A stretch of DNA of 64,000 nucleotides, from NCBI RefSeq assembly GCF_035953295.1, contig NZ_CP108370.1:3253001-3317000 (forward strand), read 5' to 3'. This DNA comes from Streptomyces sp. NBC_01335. Lineage in GTDB: Bacteria; Actinomycetota; Actinomycetes; Streptomycetales; Streptomycetaceae. Positions 1 to 9,282 of this stretch are shown here, in pieces; position 1 is the first letter of the stretch; every line of letters starts with the position of its first letter. The notes below the pieces were generated by a model. It searched no databases. It was given only the letters and a program-made list of their open reading frames with translations, and was not told the origin of the DNA. The translations under genes and the position numbers were made by a program.

Positions 1-395
1 TTGATCTGTTGCCGCATCATGGATGCAGCCCCCCTCGTGTCTCGTCTTCTTCTTCGCGACGCCTTCTCTCGGCGCCTTCTCCCGACGTTCGTTTCCGGAC
101 CAGCATCGGGGCGAAGGCCCCGTGCTGCGTCATGACCCTGTCACGGATTGGTCATGGTGTGCCCGCCTGGGGCCGAAAACCATCGCCCCAGCGGTCCGAC
201 AGTGGCGCACTGGACGGGACGGACCGGAAGAGGCGCACAAGACGGGCGCCCGGCGGCGTGCGGGGCAGGGGTCGCGGCGCCGCTTCGAAGTCGCGGAGGC
301 GGAGGGTCGGGCGTAGCGTCGAGCGCGAGAGCGTCGCGCAGGTATCCGCGCGTGCGCCGTCGGTACGTACGCGCGCATGGCGCAGGAGGCTGACG
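1..395. other. No gene recognised at left edge
   Basis: Open frames cross this stretch on both strands, but they are Arg/Pro/Ser-rich translations without a ribosome-binding site or recognisable domain, so I call no gene. It serves as the upstream region of the membrane-protein gene starting at 396. In S. coelicolor the small gene afsS and the regulator gene afsR lie near afsK; I see neither here, and they may lie beyond the left edge. Confidence 0.5.
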
Positions 396-1016
396 ATGAT
401 CCGCAACGTCCTCGGCTCCGTGGTCGCTCTCGCAGGAGCGGCGGCCGTCGTCCTGAGCCCCTTCCGTGACTGGTACGACGGCCGCCCCGGGCACGATTAC
501 CGGGTGCGGGACCTCTTCGAGGGGATCACCACCACCTCGTCGGCCGTGATGGTCTCCTTGTTCCTGCCCTTCCTGGTCGTGGCGGTGCTGGCCGTCGCCG
601 GGGTCGTGCTCCGCTCGCGGCTCGTGGTGGCGCTGGCCGGGGTGGTGGCGCTCGGTTTCACCGTGCTGTGGATGGTCCGCCAGGGCCAGGCGACGGGGAG
701 CCTGACGGTGGACCCGGACGGTTCCGGGCTCCAGTGGGGAGTGGTGCTCGCCCTGGGCGGCGGCCTCCTGCTGCTGATCGGCTCCCTGGTGATGTCGGGC
801 CGGCGCCGCCGGCGCGGGCGCGGACCGGACGCGGGTGCGGGCACCCCGGACTACGACGCGCGCACCGCGCCGTACCCCACCCCCGGCTACCAGCACCCGG
901 ACACCTGGCCGCCCACGCAGGAGCCGGGCCCGTCCACGCAGACGAGCACGTATCCCGAGCCGGAACCGGACCCGTACACCGGTCCGGAGGACCCCCGCCG
1001 GCACGACGGCCCCTGA
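396..1016 (+). CDS. Small integral membrane protein with Pro/Tyr-rich tail
   Basis: The frame is open much further upstream, but the ATG at 396 has an AGGAGG six bases before it (384-389) and marks where the protein begins to look real. The 206-residue product has four likely membrane helices (about residues 3-22, 50-72, 76-95 and 112-132). An Arg-rich cytoplasmic anchor follows, then a low-complexity tail rich in Pro, Tyr, Thr and Glu. There is no catalytic motif. It faces afsK across an 81-base gap and is convergent with it. Function unknown; the position next to afsK suggests, but does not show, a role in the same signalling neighbourhood. Confidence 0.75.
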   Translation: MIRNVLGSVVALAGAAAVVLSPFRDWYDGRPGHDYRVRDLFEGITTTSSAVMVSLFLPFLVVAVLAVAGVVLRSRLVVALAGVVALGFTVLWMVRQGQATGSLTVDPDGSGLQWGVVLALGGGLLLLIGSLVMSGRRRRRGRGPDAGAGTPDYDARTAPYPTPGYQHPDTWPPTQEPGPSTQTSTYPEPEPDPYTGPEDPRRHDGP

Positions 1017-1097
1017 CGCGCGCGACGCGCGGCACGCGCGGGACGTGCCTGGCAGGCGGCTGCCGTACGCCGGTCGTCTGCCGGAAGGGGACGGCCT

Positions 1098-3524
1098 TCA
1101 CCGCGGCCGGTTGTTCCCCGTCCCCGTGCCCTTCAGCGCGTCCAGCGCGTAGACGCACCGGTCCTTGCTGCAGGCGTAGACGACTCCGGCGCGGGCGACC
1201 GGGGAGCCGGTGATCTCGCCGCCGGTGGCGAGCTTCCAGCGCAGGGTGCCGCCCGCCGCGTCCAGGGTGTAGAGGACGTGGTCGGCGGAGCCGAAGTGCA
1301 CGCGCCCGTCCGCGACGACGGGGCTGCCGACGACGTCGCCCCCGGCCGCGAACCGCCACTTCGGCGTGCCGGTCACCGCGTCGAGGGTGTAGAGCGCGCT
1401 GCCGCTGCCGACGTGCACGTTCCCGCCGGTGACCAGTACGGGTTCGATGGAGTGGCGGGCCTCCGTGGCGATGCGCCAGCGGTCCTTGCCGTTCGCGGCG
1501 TCGAGCGCGTAGACCGTACCGAGGTAGTCCGCGAGGTACACGCCTCCCCCGGTCACCGCCGGGCCGGGCGCGAACGCGGGCGGCGAGAGGAAGACGGCGG
1601 GCGCCTCGAAGTGCCAGCGCACATGGCCCGAGGCACTCTCCACGGCCAGCACCCGGGTGCCCGCCGCGACGTAGACGTTGCCGTCCGGCGCCGGGGTCAC
1701 GCGGACCGGGACACCGCCGCAGGAGGCCGCGTCACCGACGGGGTACGACCAGCGCTCGGAGCCGGTACGGGCGTCGAGGGCGCGCAGCCGGGCGTCCTGC
1801 CAGACGTACGCGATCCCGTCGTGGAGCGCCGGACCGGCCTCCGCCGTCTCGAAGTCGGTCTGGGCGCCGGCGATCTCCCACAGCTGTTCGCCGCCGCCCG
1901 CGTCCCACGCCTGGACGCCGCCGCCCCGGGTCCCGGTCAGGAGGGTGCCCCGGTCGGCCTTGAGGGAGTAGACCCAGGCGTCGGTCCGCCGCCGCCACCG
2001 TTCACCGCCGCTCATGGCGTCCAGCGCGTAGAGGGAGGGGCCGTCGGAGGCGTGGATCGCCCCGCCGTCGACGGCCATCGCCCAGGCCACGTCCCGGGTC
2101 TTGAACTGGCGCCGGCCGTTGCCGATGTCGAGCGCGTGGATCTCGAAGGACGTGACGTAGAGCAGGCCGCCCGCGACGACCGGGGTGCCCCAGACGTCGT
2201 TGGACATGCGGAAACGCCAGGGGCGCCAGCGGTCCGGTGCGGCGGGCGCCGCCTCGGGGGCGGTGGTCGGCGCCGGTACGGGCGCGGTGACCGGGGCCGG
2301 GAGCGCACCGGCGAGGCCGGCGGGCGGGCGGACCCACCCGGTGGCGGCGGCCGGGTGCGCGGCGGCGGCACCCCGGATCTCGGCGGCGCGCGGACCGGGC
2401 CCGATCGCGACCTTCGCGCCGATCAGCCGGACCGGTCCGCCGTCGGTCGAGGGCGCTGCCGGTGCCGGGGGACCTGCCGAGGGTCCGGGGCCGATGGGCA
2501 GCGCGGGCCGGGCGGGCGGCGGCGGCACCGGAGCGGTTTCGGGCAGCCGGTTGGTGTCCCAGTCGGCGGCCGGCGGGCGCGGGGGCGGCGGCGGGGCCAC
2601 CACCTGCGCGGGGGCGGGCGCCATGGTGCGTCCGCCGCCGCGCCGCCGCTCGATCATCGCGGTGGCCCGGCCGGGCAGCCAGGCCGACGCGGTGCCGCTG
2701 TCGTCGCTGCCCGAGGCGAAGAGGTGCGGGGCGAGCTGCGCCTGGAGGTCGGCGGGGCTGGGGCGGCGGGCCGGGTCCATCTGCATGCAGGACTCGATCA
2801 GCGGGCGGAGTTCGTCCGGCAGCCCCTCGGTGTCGGGGCCTTCGCGCAGCAGCATGAACACGGTCTCCACCGGGTTGGCGCCGTGGAAGGGAGCGTGGCC
2901 GGTGGCCGCGAAGACGAGGGTCGAGCCGAGCGAGAAGATGTCGCTCGCGCCGGTGACGCTGCGCGAGTCGCGGGCCTGCTCGGGCGACATGTAGGCGGGG
3001 GTGCCCACGGCGACGTTCGTCATGGTCAGCCGGGTGTTGGACACCCCGGAGGCGATGCCGAAGTCGATGACCCGGGGGCCGTCCTCCACGACGAGCACGT
3101 TGGACGGCTTCAGGTCGCGGTGGACGAGCCCGGCACCGTGGATGGACTGGAGGGCCTCGGCGATACCGGCGGCCAGCCAGCGGACGGCCTGGGTGGGCAT
3201 GGGCCCGCACTCGTTCACTATCTCTTCGAGCGAGGGGGCCGGTACGTACGCGGTGGCCAGCCACGGCACGGCGGCGCGCGGGTCGGCGTCCACCACGGCG
3301 GCGGTGTAGAACCCGCTCACCGCGCGGGCGGCCTCCACCTCGCGGGTGAACCGGACGCGGAAGAGCTGGTCCTCGGCGAGCTCGGTGCGGACGGTCTTGA
3401 TCGCGACCCGTCTGCCCGATGCCGAGCGCGCGAGATAGACGAGCCCCATGCCGCCGGCTCCGAGCCGTCCCAGCACCTCGAACGGGCCGATCCGTCTCGG
3501 GTCGTGCTGCGTCAGCTGTTCCAC
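1098..3524 (-). CDS. afsK: AfsK-type Ser/Thr protein kinase with PQQ-like propeller
   Basis: A cytoplasmic Hanks-type kinase that in S. coelicolor phosphorylates AfsR to control secondary metabolism, and DivIVA at hyphal tips. The N-terminal kinase domain (about residues 15-275) shows the glycine loop GRLGAGGMG, the VAIK lysine at about 43, the catalytic HRDLKPSN and the DFG motif DFGIA. A Pro/Ala-rich linker follows with no membrane helix. The C-terminal 370 residues carry repeated PQQ-propeller blades of the G.LYALDA..G...WR type. The length (808 aa) is close to the 799 aa of S. coelicolor AfsK, and the kinase half matches that protein very closely from memory. The longer frame starts at 3560, but the GTG at 3524, behind GGGAGG, gives the known AfsK N-terminus ([10 protein letters not shown]). 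It is transcribed alone. Confidence 0.9.
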   Translation of the reverse strand: MEQLTQHDPRRIGPFEVLGRLGAGGMGLVYLARSASGRRVAIKTVRTELAEDQLFRVRFTREVEAARAVSGFYTAAVVDADPRAAVPWLATAYVPAPSLEEIVNECGPMPTQAVRWLAAGIAEALQSIHGAGLVHRDLKPSNVLVVEDGPRVIDFGIASGVSNTRLTMTNVAVGTPAYMSPEQARDSRSVTGASDIFSLGSTLVFAATGHAPFHGANPVETVFMLLREGPDTEGLPDELRPLIESCMQMDPARRPSPADLQAQLAPHLFASGSDDSGTASAWLPGRATAMIERRRGGGRTMAPAPAQVVAPPPPPRPPAADWDTNRLPETAPVPPPPARPALPIGPGPSAGPPAPAAPSTDGGPVRLIGAKVAIGPGPRAAEIRGAAAAHPAAATGWVRPPAGLAGALPAPVTAPVPAPTTAPEAAPAAPDRWRPWRFRMSNDVWGTPVVAGGLLYVTSFEIHALDIGNGRRQFKTRDVAWAMAVDGGAIHASDGPSLYALDAMSGGERWRRRTDAWVYSLKADRGTLLTGTRGGGVQAWDAGGGEQLWEIAGAQTDFETAEAGPALHDGIAYVWQDARLRALDARTGSERWSYPVGDAASCGGVPVRVTPAPDGNVYVAAGTRVLAVESASGHVRWHFEAPAVFLSPPAFAPGPAVTGGGVYLADYLGTVYALDAANGKDRWRIATEARHSIEPVLVTGGNVHVGSGSALYTLDAVTGTPKWRFAAGGDVVGSPVVADGRVHFGSADHVLYTLDAAGGTLRWKLATGGEITGSPVARAGVVYACSKDRCVYALDALKGTGTGNNRPR

Positions 3525-3964
3525 TTGCCTGCCACCTCCCCGTACGAGCCCTGGTCCCACGACCTCGGCCCGCGAAATCCCGCCCCGTGCAGCGTCTCAC
3601 CACCGGGCACCACCTGGCGGTGCGCACCCCGATTCTTCCTGGCGCGGCCCCCAGTTGCGAACCCGGGGGCGAATCGGGGTGTCATCAGCCCTGTCGGTGG
3701 CAGGAGGGCGGGGCGCGCTGCTATGGGTGCGGGCCCGCACAACCGCCGTACGGGCGAGGGGCGGGAGTGCGCGGCGCGCGGGCCAGGAATGAAGTGCGCC
3801 GGAGCGGGCCGGTGTTGTACGGGTCCGGCGCGTCCGGAACGCGAGCGGGGGCGCGCACAGACCCGCTGTGCACGCCCCCTGTCCACGCGGAACGCGGACC
3901 GGCACTCCCGCGACTTCCCGTCAGTACCGGCCCACCGAACGGTCAGTACCGGCCCACCGGCCCG
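3525..3964. other. Intergenic region upstream of afsK
   Basis: Upstream region of afsK on the minus strand, extending to the stop of the MMPL exporter. Open frames here are shadows without ribosome-binding sites. The only structure I see is the 22-base tandem repeat at its right end, listed separately. I cannot point to a convincing promoter. Confidence 0.5.
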
Positions 3965-3976
3965 TCAGTACCGGCC
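3920..3976. repeat. 22-bp tandem repeat at the exporter 3' end
   Basis: Two full 22-base copies start at 3920 and 3942, each beginning GTCAGTACCGGCC. A third partial copy starts at 3964 and contains the stop codon and last codons (GRY) of the MMPL gene. The gene's 3' terminus has therefore been duplicated into the intergenic space. Confidence 0.85.
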
Positions 3977-6187
3977 GCTGAACTGCGGTACGGCGTCGGG
4001 GGCCGGGTCCTGTCCGGCGGCCGGGTCGCGGCGGGCCAGCTTCTCGCCCTCGATGTCGACCTCGGGCAGGATGCGGTCGATCCAACGCGGCAGCGTCCAG
4101 GCGTGCTTGCCGAGGAGGGTGAGGACGGCGGGCACGATCGTCATGCGGACGACGAAGGCGTCCAGGGCGACGGCGACCGCGAGGGCGAAGCCCAGGGCCT
4201 TGATGATGGCCTCGTGCGAGCCGATGAAGCCGGCGAACACCGAGATCATGATGAGGGCCGCGGCCGTGACGACCTTCGCGCTGTGGTGGAAGCCGGTCTC
4301 GATCGCGGTACGGGGGTCGGCGCCGTGCACGTACGCCTCGCGCATCCGGGTCACCAGGAACACCTGGTAGTCCATGGCGAGTCCGAAGACGATGCCGACC
4401 AGCAGGATCGGCATCAGGCTCATGATCGGACCGGTCTGCTCCAGGCCGACGAGGTCCTTCAGCCAGCCCCACTGGAAGACCGCGACGAGCGAGCCGAGCG
4501 AGGCCAGCACGGAGAGCAGGAAGCCGAGCGCCGCCTTGACCGGCACCAGGATCGAGCGGAACACCAGGATCAGGACGAGGAAGGCCAGTCCGACGACGAG
4601 GACGAGGTAGGGCGCGATGGCGGCGCTGAACTTGTCCGAGACGTCGATGTTGAGCGCGGTGGTGCCGGTGACCATGGCGCGGGCGCCGTTCTGGGCCTGG
4701 GACTTCCCGGCCAGCGAGCGGATGCTCGCGACGAGGTCCTTGGTGGCGTCGGTGGTCGGTCCGCTGCCGGGGACGACGGTGATGATCGCGGTGTCGCCGG
4801 CCTTGTTGAAGGCGGCGGGCGACACGCCCTTCACGTCCGGCAGCGCGGCGATGTCCTTGCCGAGGGAGGCGGCGGCGTCGGACGCGGTGGACGGGGTGCG
4901 GTCGTCGACGGTGACGATCAGGGGCCCGTTGAAGCCGGGGCCGAACGACTCGGAGAGCAGGTCGTACGCCTTGCGCTGGGTGGACGAGGGGGCCTTGGAA
5001 CCGTCGTCCGGGAGCCCGAGCTTGAGGTCGGTGGCGGGCAGCGCGAGGGTGCCGAGGGCGACGACCGCGAGGACCAGGACGGCGGCGGGCCGGCGCATCA
5101 CCAGGGCTATCCAGCGACGGCCGACGGTGACCTTGGCACCCTGGGCCGGGGCGGGGGCGGCACCGCGCTTGCGCGCCCGGCCGAGAACCCGCTCGCTGCC
5201 GAAGCTCAGCAGGGCGGGGACCAGGGTGATCGCGACCAGCACGGCGATGACGACGGCACCGGCGGCGGCGAGGCCCATGGCGGTGAGAAGCGGCAGGTTG
5301 ACGACGGCGAGACCGGCGAGGGCGATGATCACGGTCACGCCCGCGAAGACGACGGCGGAACCCGCCGTGCCGTTGGCGCGGGCGGCGGCCTCCCGCGCGT
5401 CGTAGCCGTCGGCGCGTTCGGCGCGGTAGCGGGACACGATGAAGAGCGCGTAGTCGATGCCGACGGCGATGCCGAGCATCGAGGCCAGCGAGGAGGTGCT
5501 GCTGTCGAGCTCGAAGGTGGCGCTGACCGCGGTGATCACGGAGGTGCTCACGCCCACCCCCACCAGGGCGGTGAGCAGCGGGAAGCCCGCGGCGACCAGC
5601 GACCCGAAGGTGATGACGAGGACGAGGGCGGCGAGCAGGAACCCGATCGCCTCGGCGGTCATCCCCTGCTCGGGTTCGGCGAGCGCGTCACCGGACGCCT
5701 CCACCGTCAGCCCCTCGTCACGGCCGGCGTCCAACGCCTTGTCGATGCCGGTGTGGTCGGCGTCGGTCAGGTCGGCGGCCCCGACGGTGTAGGTGACCTG
5801 CGCGTAGGCGGTGGCGCCGTCGGCGCTGACCGTCTTGGCGGCGAACGGGTCGCTGACCTGCGCGATGCGGGAGGAGGAGCCCTTCAGCTCCGTCAGGACC
5901 TTCTCCATGGCGGCCCGGTTGTCGGCGGCGTCGACCCGCTGCCCTTCCGGGGCGCGCACCACGACCCGGGCGCTCGCGCCCTCGGCGTTGGCGGCCGGGA
6001 ACTTCTCGGCGAGGAGGTCGAAGGCGCGCTGCGACTCCGTCCCGGGCAGCGACAGTCCGGAGGACCCCGTGTTCGTGGTGCCGGCGGCGACGGCACCGAC
6101 GGCACCGAGGACGACGGCCCACAGGAGGACGACCAGCCAGCGCCGCCGGAAGGCGAAGCGGCCGATCCTGTGCAGGAAGGTAGCCAT
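3965..6187 (-). CDS. MMPL/RND-family membrane exporter
   Basis: A 740-residue transporter of the MMPL family (actinobacterial RND relatives), which export lipids or drugs using the proton gradient. The N-terminus is cytoplasmic with Arg-rich turns, followed by a first helix at about residues 17-35. A large periplasmic loop contains a Pro/Gly-rich porter region. Five clustered helices follow (about 190-330), with the conserved GIDYALFIVSRYR motif. The second half repeats this plan, with GLAMDYQVFLVTRMRE as the equivalent motif. About 12 helices in all, typical for the family. The start ATG has only a weak GGAG 12 bases upstream. It is monocistronic. The substrate cannot be told from the sequence. 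Confidence 0.9.
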   Translation of the reverse strand: MATFLHRIGRFAFRRRWLVVLLWAVVLGAVGAVAAGTTNTGSSGLSLPGTESQRAFDLLAEKFPAANAEGASARVVVRAPEGQRVDAADNRAAMEKVLTELKGSSSRIAQVSDPFAAKTVSADGATAYAQVTYTVGAADLTDADHTGIDKALDAGRDEGLTVEASGDALAEPEQGMTAEAIGFLLAALVLVITFGSLVAAGFPLLTALVGVGVSTSVITAVSATFELDSSTSSLASMLGIAVGIDYALFIVSRYRAERADGYDAREAAARANGTAGSAVVFAGVTVIIALAGLAVVNLPLLTAMGLAAAGAVVIAVLVAITLVPALLSFGSERVLGRARKRGAAPAPAQGAKVTVGRRWIALVMRRPAAVLVLAVVALGTLALPATDLKLGLPDDGSKAPSSTQRKAYDLLSESFGPGFNGPLIVTVDDRTPSTASDAAASLGKDIAALPDVKGVSPAAFNKAGDTAIITVVPGSGPTTDATKDLVASIRSLAGKSQAQNGARAMVTGTTALNIDVSDKFSAAIAPYLVLVVGLAFLVLILVFRSILVPVKAALGFLLSVLASLGSLVAVFQWGWLKDLVGLEQTGPIMSLMPILLVGIVFGLAMDYQVFLVTRMREAYVHGADPRTAIETGFHHSAKVVTAAALIMISVFAGFIGSHEAIIKALGFALAVAVALDAFVVRMTIVPAVLTLLGKHAWTLPRWIDRILPEVDIEGEKLARRDPAAGQDPAPDAVPQFSGRY

Positions 6188-6639
6188 GAGAGTGGAGGAC
6201 TCCGTAAGTGGTGCGTGCGTGCGCGTGGTGCGTGCACACGGAAAATGCCAGGGACTGAACGGTCCGAACGGCCTGGAGGTTCAGGACGGCCCGAACGTCG
6301 GGATGGTCGGAAGGTCGGGCCGGCCTCGACATTGAGGAGCCGTGAGGTTGAGGAGCGCCGTGAGGTTGAGCGGGCCGTGGTTCCCGGGCCGCGTACCGGC
6401 GCCGGGAACCACGCGGTACCGGCCCCCGTCCCCACGGGCGGCGGTACCCCCGGCACCGTCGCCGCGTGCGACGGTACGACCGCCGCCGGCCGTACGCGGG
6501 GGGAGGGCACGACCGCCGGTGATCACCATGGTGTCGCGTGCGGGGGTCCGGACGTGTCGGCCGCAGGTACCGTTCGGTGTCCGGTCTGTCGGTCATTCGG
6601 CCGACACCGCCCGCCGGACGGCTCCTTACGCTGGTGCGC
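6188..6639. other. Divergent promoter region, exporter / histidine kinase
   Basis: Gene-free region between the divergent exporter and histidine-kinase genes. It contains a direct repeat of GCCGTGAGGTTGAG near 6340-6370. It also contains a perfect 12-bp inverted repeat, CGTGGTTCCCGG at 6376-6387 against CCGGGAACCACG at 6402-6413, with a 14-base loop. No gene ends nearby to make this an ordinary terminator. Confidence 0.6.
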
Positions 6640-7914
6640 GTGGACTGGCATCTTCCGTTTACTCCGGCCGTCAATCGGCTCATCGCCGTGTTCGGCCTCC
6701 TCGCGTTCGCCCTGACCTGGGTGGCGGACCTCGCGCTGCTGAGTTCCGCGCCGGACGCGTTCTCCCTCGCCACCAACTGGCTGTCCGTCCTGGTCACCGG
6801 ACCGCTCACGATGCTCGCCGTCGCCGAGCCCCGGCTCGCCCGGTTCCCCGTCGCCGCCAGGCGTTTCGCACCGCCGCTGCTGCCCCGCGTCTGGTGCGTC
6901 GTCGGAATGTCGCTGGCGCTGACGGGCGTCTGCCTGACCGCGCCGCCGAAGGGGTCGTCCGTCGGCGTGCTGGAGTGCGCGGGGCTGCTCGCGCTGGTGA
7001 TCCGTACCCTCGCGCAGACCGCGAGCGCGCGGAAGGCGGCCGCGTCGGCGGCGGCCCTGAGCTTCGCGGTGCTGGCACTGCCCGTACGGATGGGCCGGTG
7101 GTCGGTGATCGTCCCCGGTGGTTACGTCCTGACGGTGGCGCTCGCCATCACCATCACCCTCGGCTGCGCCATCCGCGCCCTGGAGGCCCGTCGCCGTCGG
7201 AACATCGCCGACGTCCGGCAGGCCGAACGGCTGGCGCTCGCCCGCGATCTGCACGATCTGATCGCCCACCACATGACCGGCATCATCGTCCAGGCGCACG
7301 CGGCGACGGCCATCCACTCCACCTCCCCGGAGAAGGTCGAGCCGATCCTGCGGAACATAGCCCAGGCCGGTACGGAGACCCTCGAATCGATGCGCCGGCT
7401 GGTACGGGTGCTGCGCGAGGACAACCACGTCCCGCAGCGGCCGGGCGACCTGCTCAGCGAGCTCTCCGCGCTGACGGCCGCCCACTCCGCTCCCGCCACG
7501 GCCGGTGCCCCGGCCGCCGCCGCCCGGCTGGAGGCGACCGCCGCGGCGCGCACCGCGCATCTCACGCCGGAGGTGGAGATCTCCGCGTACCGGGTCGCGC
7601 AGGAGGCCCTCACCAACGTCCGCCGCCACGCCCCCGGCGCCCAGGCCGCCGTACGCCTCGACGCGGACCGGGCGTGGCTCTGGGTCACGGTCACCAACGG
7701 CGCCTCACCGTCCGCGAACCACAACGGCTTCGGCGGCCAGAGCGGCTTCGGCCTCATCGGGCTGCGCGAACGCGTGGAGGCCCTGGACGGAACCCTGCGG
7801 ACCGGCCCGCTGCGCGACGGGGGGTGGGAGGTACGCGCACGCTTCCCGCTCCAGTCCCCGCCCCCCGCGCCCACGGCCGGCGCCGTGTGCGGCGGCTCCC
7901 CGTGGGCGGTCTGA
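6640..7914 (+). CDS. Two-component sensor histidine kinase (NarL-type, HisKA_3)
   Basis: A membrane sensor kinase. The N-terminal half carries about five hydrophobic helices, and the C-terminal half is a HisKA_3/HATPase pair. The H-box ARDLHDLIAHH puts the phospho-accepting histidine at about residue 205. The N-box is EALTNVRRH, and GFGLIGLRERVEALDG supplies the G-box. The start is uncertain: the frame is open from 6538. However, TACGCT at 6627-6632 looks like a -10 box only seven bases before the GTG at 6640, with no Shine-Dalgarno, so a leaderless start at 6634 or 6640 is likely. It is convergent with a matching response regulator 33 bases downstream rather than co-transcribed with it. The signal sensed is unknown. 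Confidence 0.88.
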   Translation: MDWHLPFTPAVNRLIAVFGLLAFALTWVADLALLSSAPDAFSLATNWLSVLVTGPLTMLAVAEPRLARFPVAARRFAPPLLPRVWCVVGMSLALTGVCLTAPPKGSSVGVLECAGLLALVIRTLAQTASARKAAASAAALSFAVLALPVRMGRWSVIVPGGYVLTVALAITITLGCAIRALEARRRRNIADVRQAERLALARDLHDLIAHHMTGIIVQAHAATAIHSTSPEKVEPILRNIAQAGTETLESMRRLVRVLREDNHVPQRPGDLLSELSALTAAHSAPATAGAPAAAARLEATAAARTAHLTPEVEISAYRVAQEALTNVRRHAPGAQAAVRLDADRAWLWVTVTNGASPSANHNGFGGQSGFGLIGLRERVEALDGTLRTGPLRDGGWEVRARFPLQSPPPAPTAGAVCGGSPWAV

Positions 7915-7947
7915 GGGGCGGCGCGTACGCACGGGTCGTGGTCACGC

Positions 7948-8646
7948 TCATCCGCGCGGCCGGACCACTCCGTGCTCCCAGGCCCATGCGGCGACCTCGA
8001 CCCGGTTGCGGGCGTCCAGCTTGGCCTGGATGCGGCCCAGGTAGGTCTTGACCGTCGACAGCGACAGGAACAGCTCGTCGCAGATCTCCTGGTTGGTACG
8101 GCCCACCGCGACCAGCCGCACGATGTCCCGCTCCCGGGTGCTGAGCAGCCCGTGCGGCTCCGGGCCCCCGTCGGGTGCCGGGGGCTCCGTCGGCACCGCG
8201 CCCTGTTCCGCGAGCTCCAGCCGCCGCAGCAGCCGTACCGTCACCGCCGGGGACACCAGGGCGTCGCCCCGGGCCGCCGCGTGCACGGCCTCCACCAGGA
8301 GGGCCGGGGTGGCGTCCTTCAGCAGGAACCCGCAGGCGCCGTTGCGCAGCGCGCCGCGCACGTAGTCGTCCTGGTCGAAGGTGGTGATCACCACGACGTT
8401 CATCGGGTCGGCGACACCGGGCCCGGCCAGCAGCCGGGTCACCTCAAGACCGTCCAGGCGCGGCATCCGGATGTCGGCCAGCACCACCCTCGGCCGCAGC
8501 CTGCGGGCCAGCTCCACGCACTCGACGCCGTCGGCCGCCTCCCCGACCACCTCGATGCCGGGCTGCGCCTCCAGGATCAGGCGGAACCCTGCCCGGACCA
8601 GCTCCTGGTCGTCGGCTATCACCACGTCAATCTGAGTCCCGGACAC
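7948..8646 (-). CDS. NarL/LuxR-family response regulator
   Basis: A 232-residue transcription factor. The receiver domain (about 5-120) has the acidic pair DD at 12-13 and the phospho-acceptor aspartate D58 in VVLADIRMP. The C-terminal LuxR helix-turn-helix (about 165-225) contains LSTRERDIVRLVAVG and NQEICDELFLSLSTVKTYLGRIQAKL. It is the obvious partner of the kinase ending 33 bases away on the other strand. The two genes converge, so they use separate promoters. The targets are unknown. The start ATG is unambiguous from the domain boundary. Confidence 0.92.
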   Translation of the reverse strand: MSGTQIDVVIADDQELVRAGFRLILEAQPGIEVVGEAADGVECVELARRLRPRVVLADIRMPRLDGLEVTRLLAGPGVADPMNVVVITTFDQDDYVRGALRNGACGFLLKDATPALLVEAVHAAARGDALVSPAVTVRLLRRLELAEQGAVPTEPPAPDGGPEPHGLLSTRERDIVRLVAVGRTNQEICDELFLSLSTVKTYLGRIQAKLDARNRVEVAAWAWEHGVVRPRG

Positions 8647-8743
8647 GGGCCCGTCCTATCACGGGGGCGGTACGGGGCCGTGGGCGCGGGTCCGCCGGTA
8701 CGGGGATCGGTGCGGGGCCGCCGGGGCGGGCGGCGGCGCGGTG

Positions 8744-9157
8744 TCAGACGCGGGCGTCGAGGCGGTGCTGCAGCGAACCGTCCGGCCCGAAGACGTCCAT
8801 CAGATAGCCCTTCTCCAGCGAAAGTCCCTCGTGCTCCGCCAGGTAGCGGGTGACCGACTTCTTGAGCTCCTGGAACGGCCGGTCGTCCTCGTCCGGGTCG
8901 TGCGTCCACACGGTCAGCAGCGGTACCCCGTCTCCGTCGGCGCTGCGCCCGATGCCGTACACGTCCGGGACCCCTCCCGCGCTGCGGTACCGCTCCGCCA
9001 GCCGCGCGGCGGCGTCGGGCGCGACGGTGGTGGTCGCGACGGGCCCGCGTGTCCCGGCACTGTCCTTCCGTTCCGACGCGGAGTCGGCGGTGCAGCCGGT
9101 CAGCAGCACGGCGCATCCGACAAGGACGAGGAGGGCCCTGCGGGCGAGGTTTCCCAT
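8744..9157 (-). CDS. Small lipoprotein, function unknown
   Basis: A 137-residue protein with a short lipoprotein signal: Arg-rich start, hydrophobic stretch, lipobox LTGC with the lipidated Cys at about residue 22. A Thr/Asp-rich linker and a small charged domain follow (about 50-137). No known domain is recognised. It lies 97 bases upstream of the response-regulator gene on the same strand and could share its transcript. Expected to be anchored on the outer face of the membrane. Confidence 0.75.
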   Translation of the reverse strand: MGNLARRALLVLVGCAVLLTGCTADSASERKDSAGTRGPVATTTVAPDAAARLAERYRSAGGVPDVYGIGRSADGDGVPLLTVWTHDPDEDDRPFQELKKSVTRYLAEHEGLSLEKGYLMDVFGPDGSLQHRLDARV

Positions 9158-9282
9158 CGCACCATGGTGGGCGTACCGCCGTACGGGGAAAGGGTGTTGC
9201 GGCCACCATGGCGCGAAGTCGCCGGATCACCGGGTGCGTGCGACCGGCACCTCGCCCGCAGGCCGCCGCCCGCCCCTCCGGT

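Noticed and set aside
1..1016. afsS/afsR expected next to afsK
   Set aside because: No frame here resembles AfsS or the AfsR helix-turn-helix/ATPase; they may lie beyond the window.
1278..4370. 1030-codon plus-strand open frame across afsK
   Set aside because: It mirrors afsK codon by codon with G+C bias, has no start signals or domain, and its product is Gly/Arg/Val-rich.
3419..6715. 1098-codon plus-strand frame across the MMPL gene
   Set aside because: Antisense shadow rich in Gly, Asp and Glu; the MMPL frame on the other strand has full domain support.
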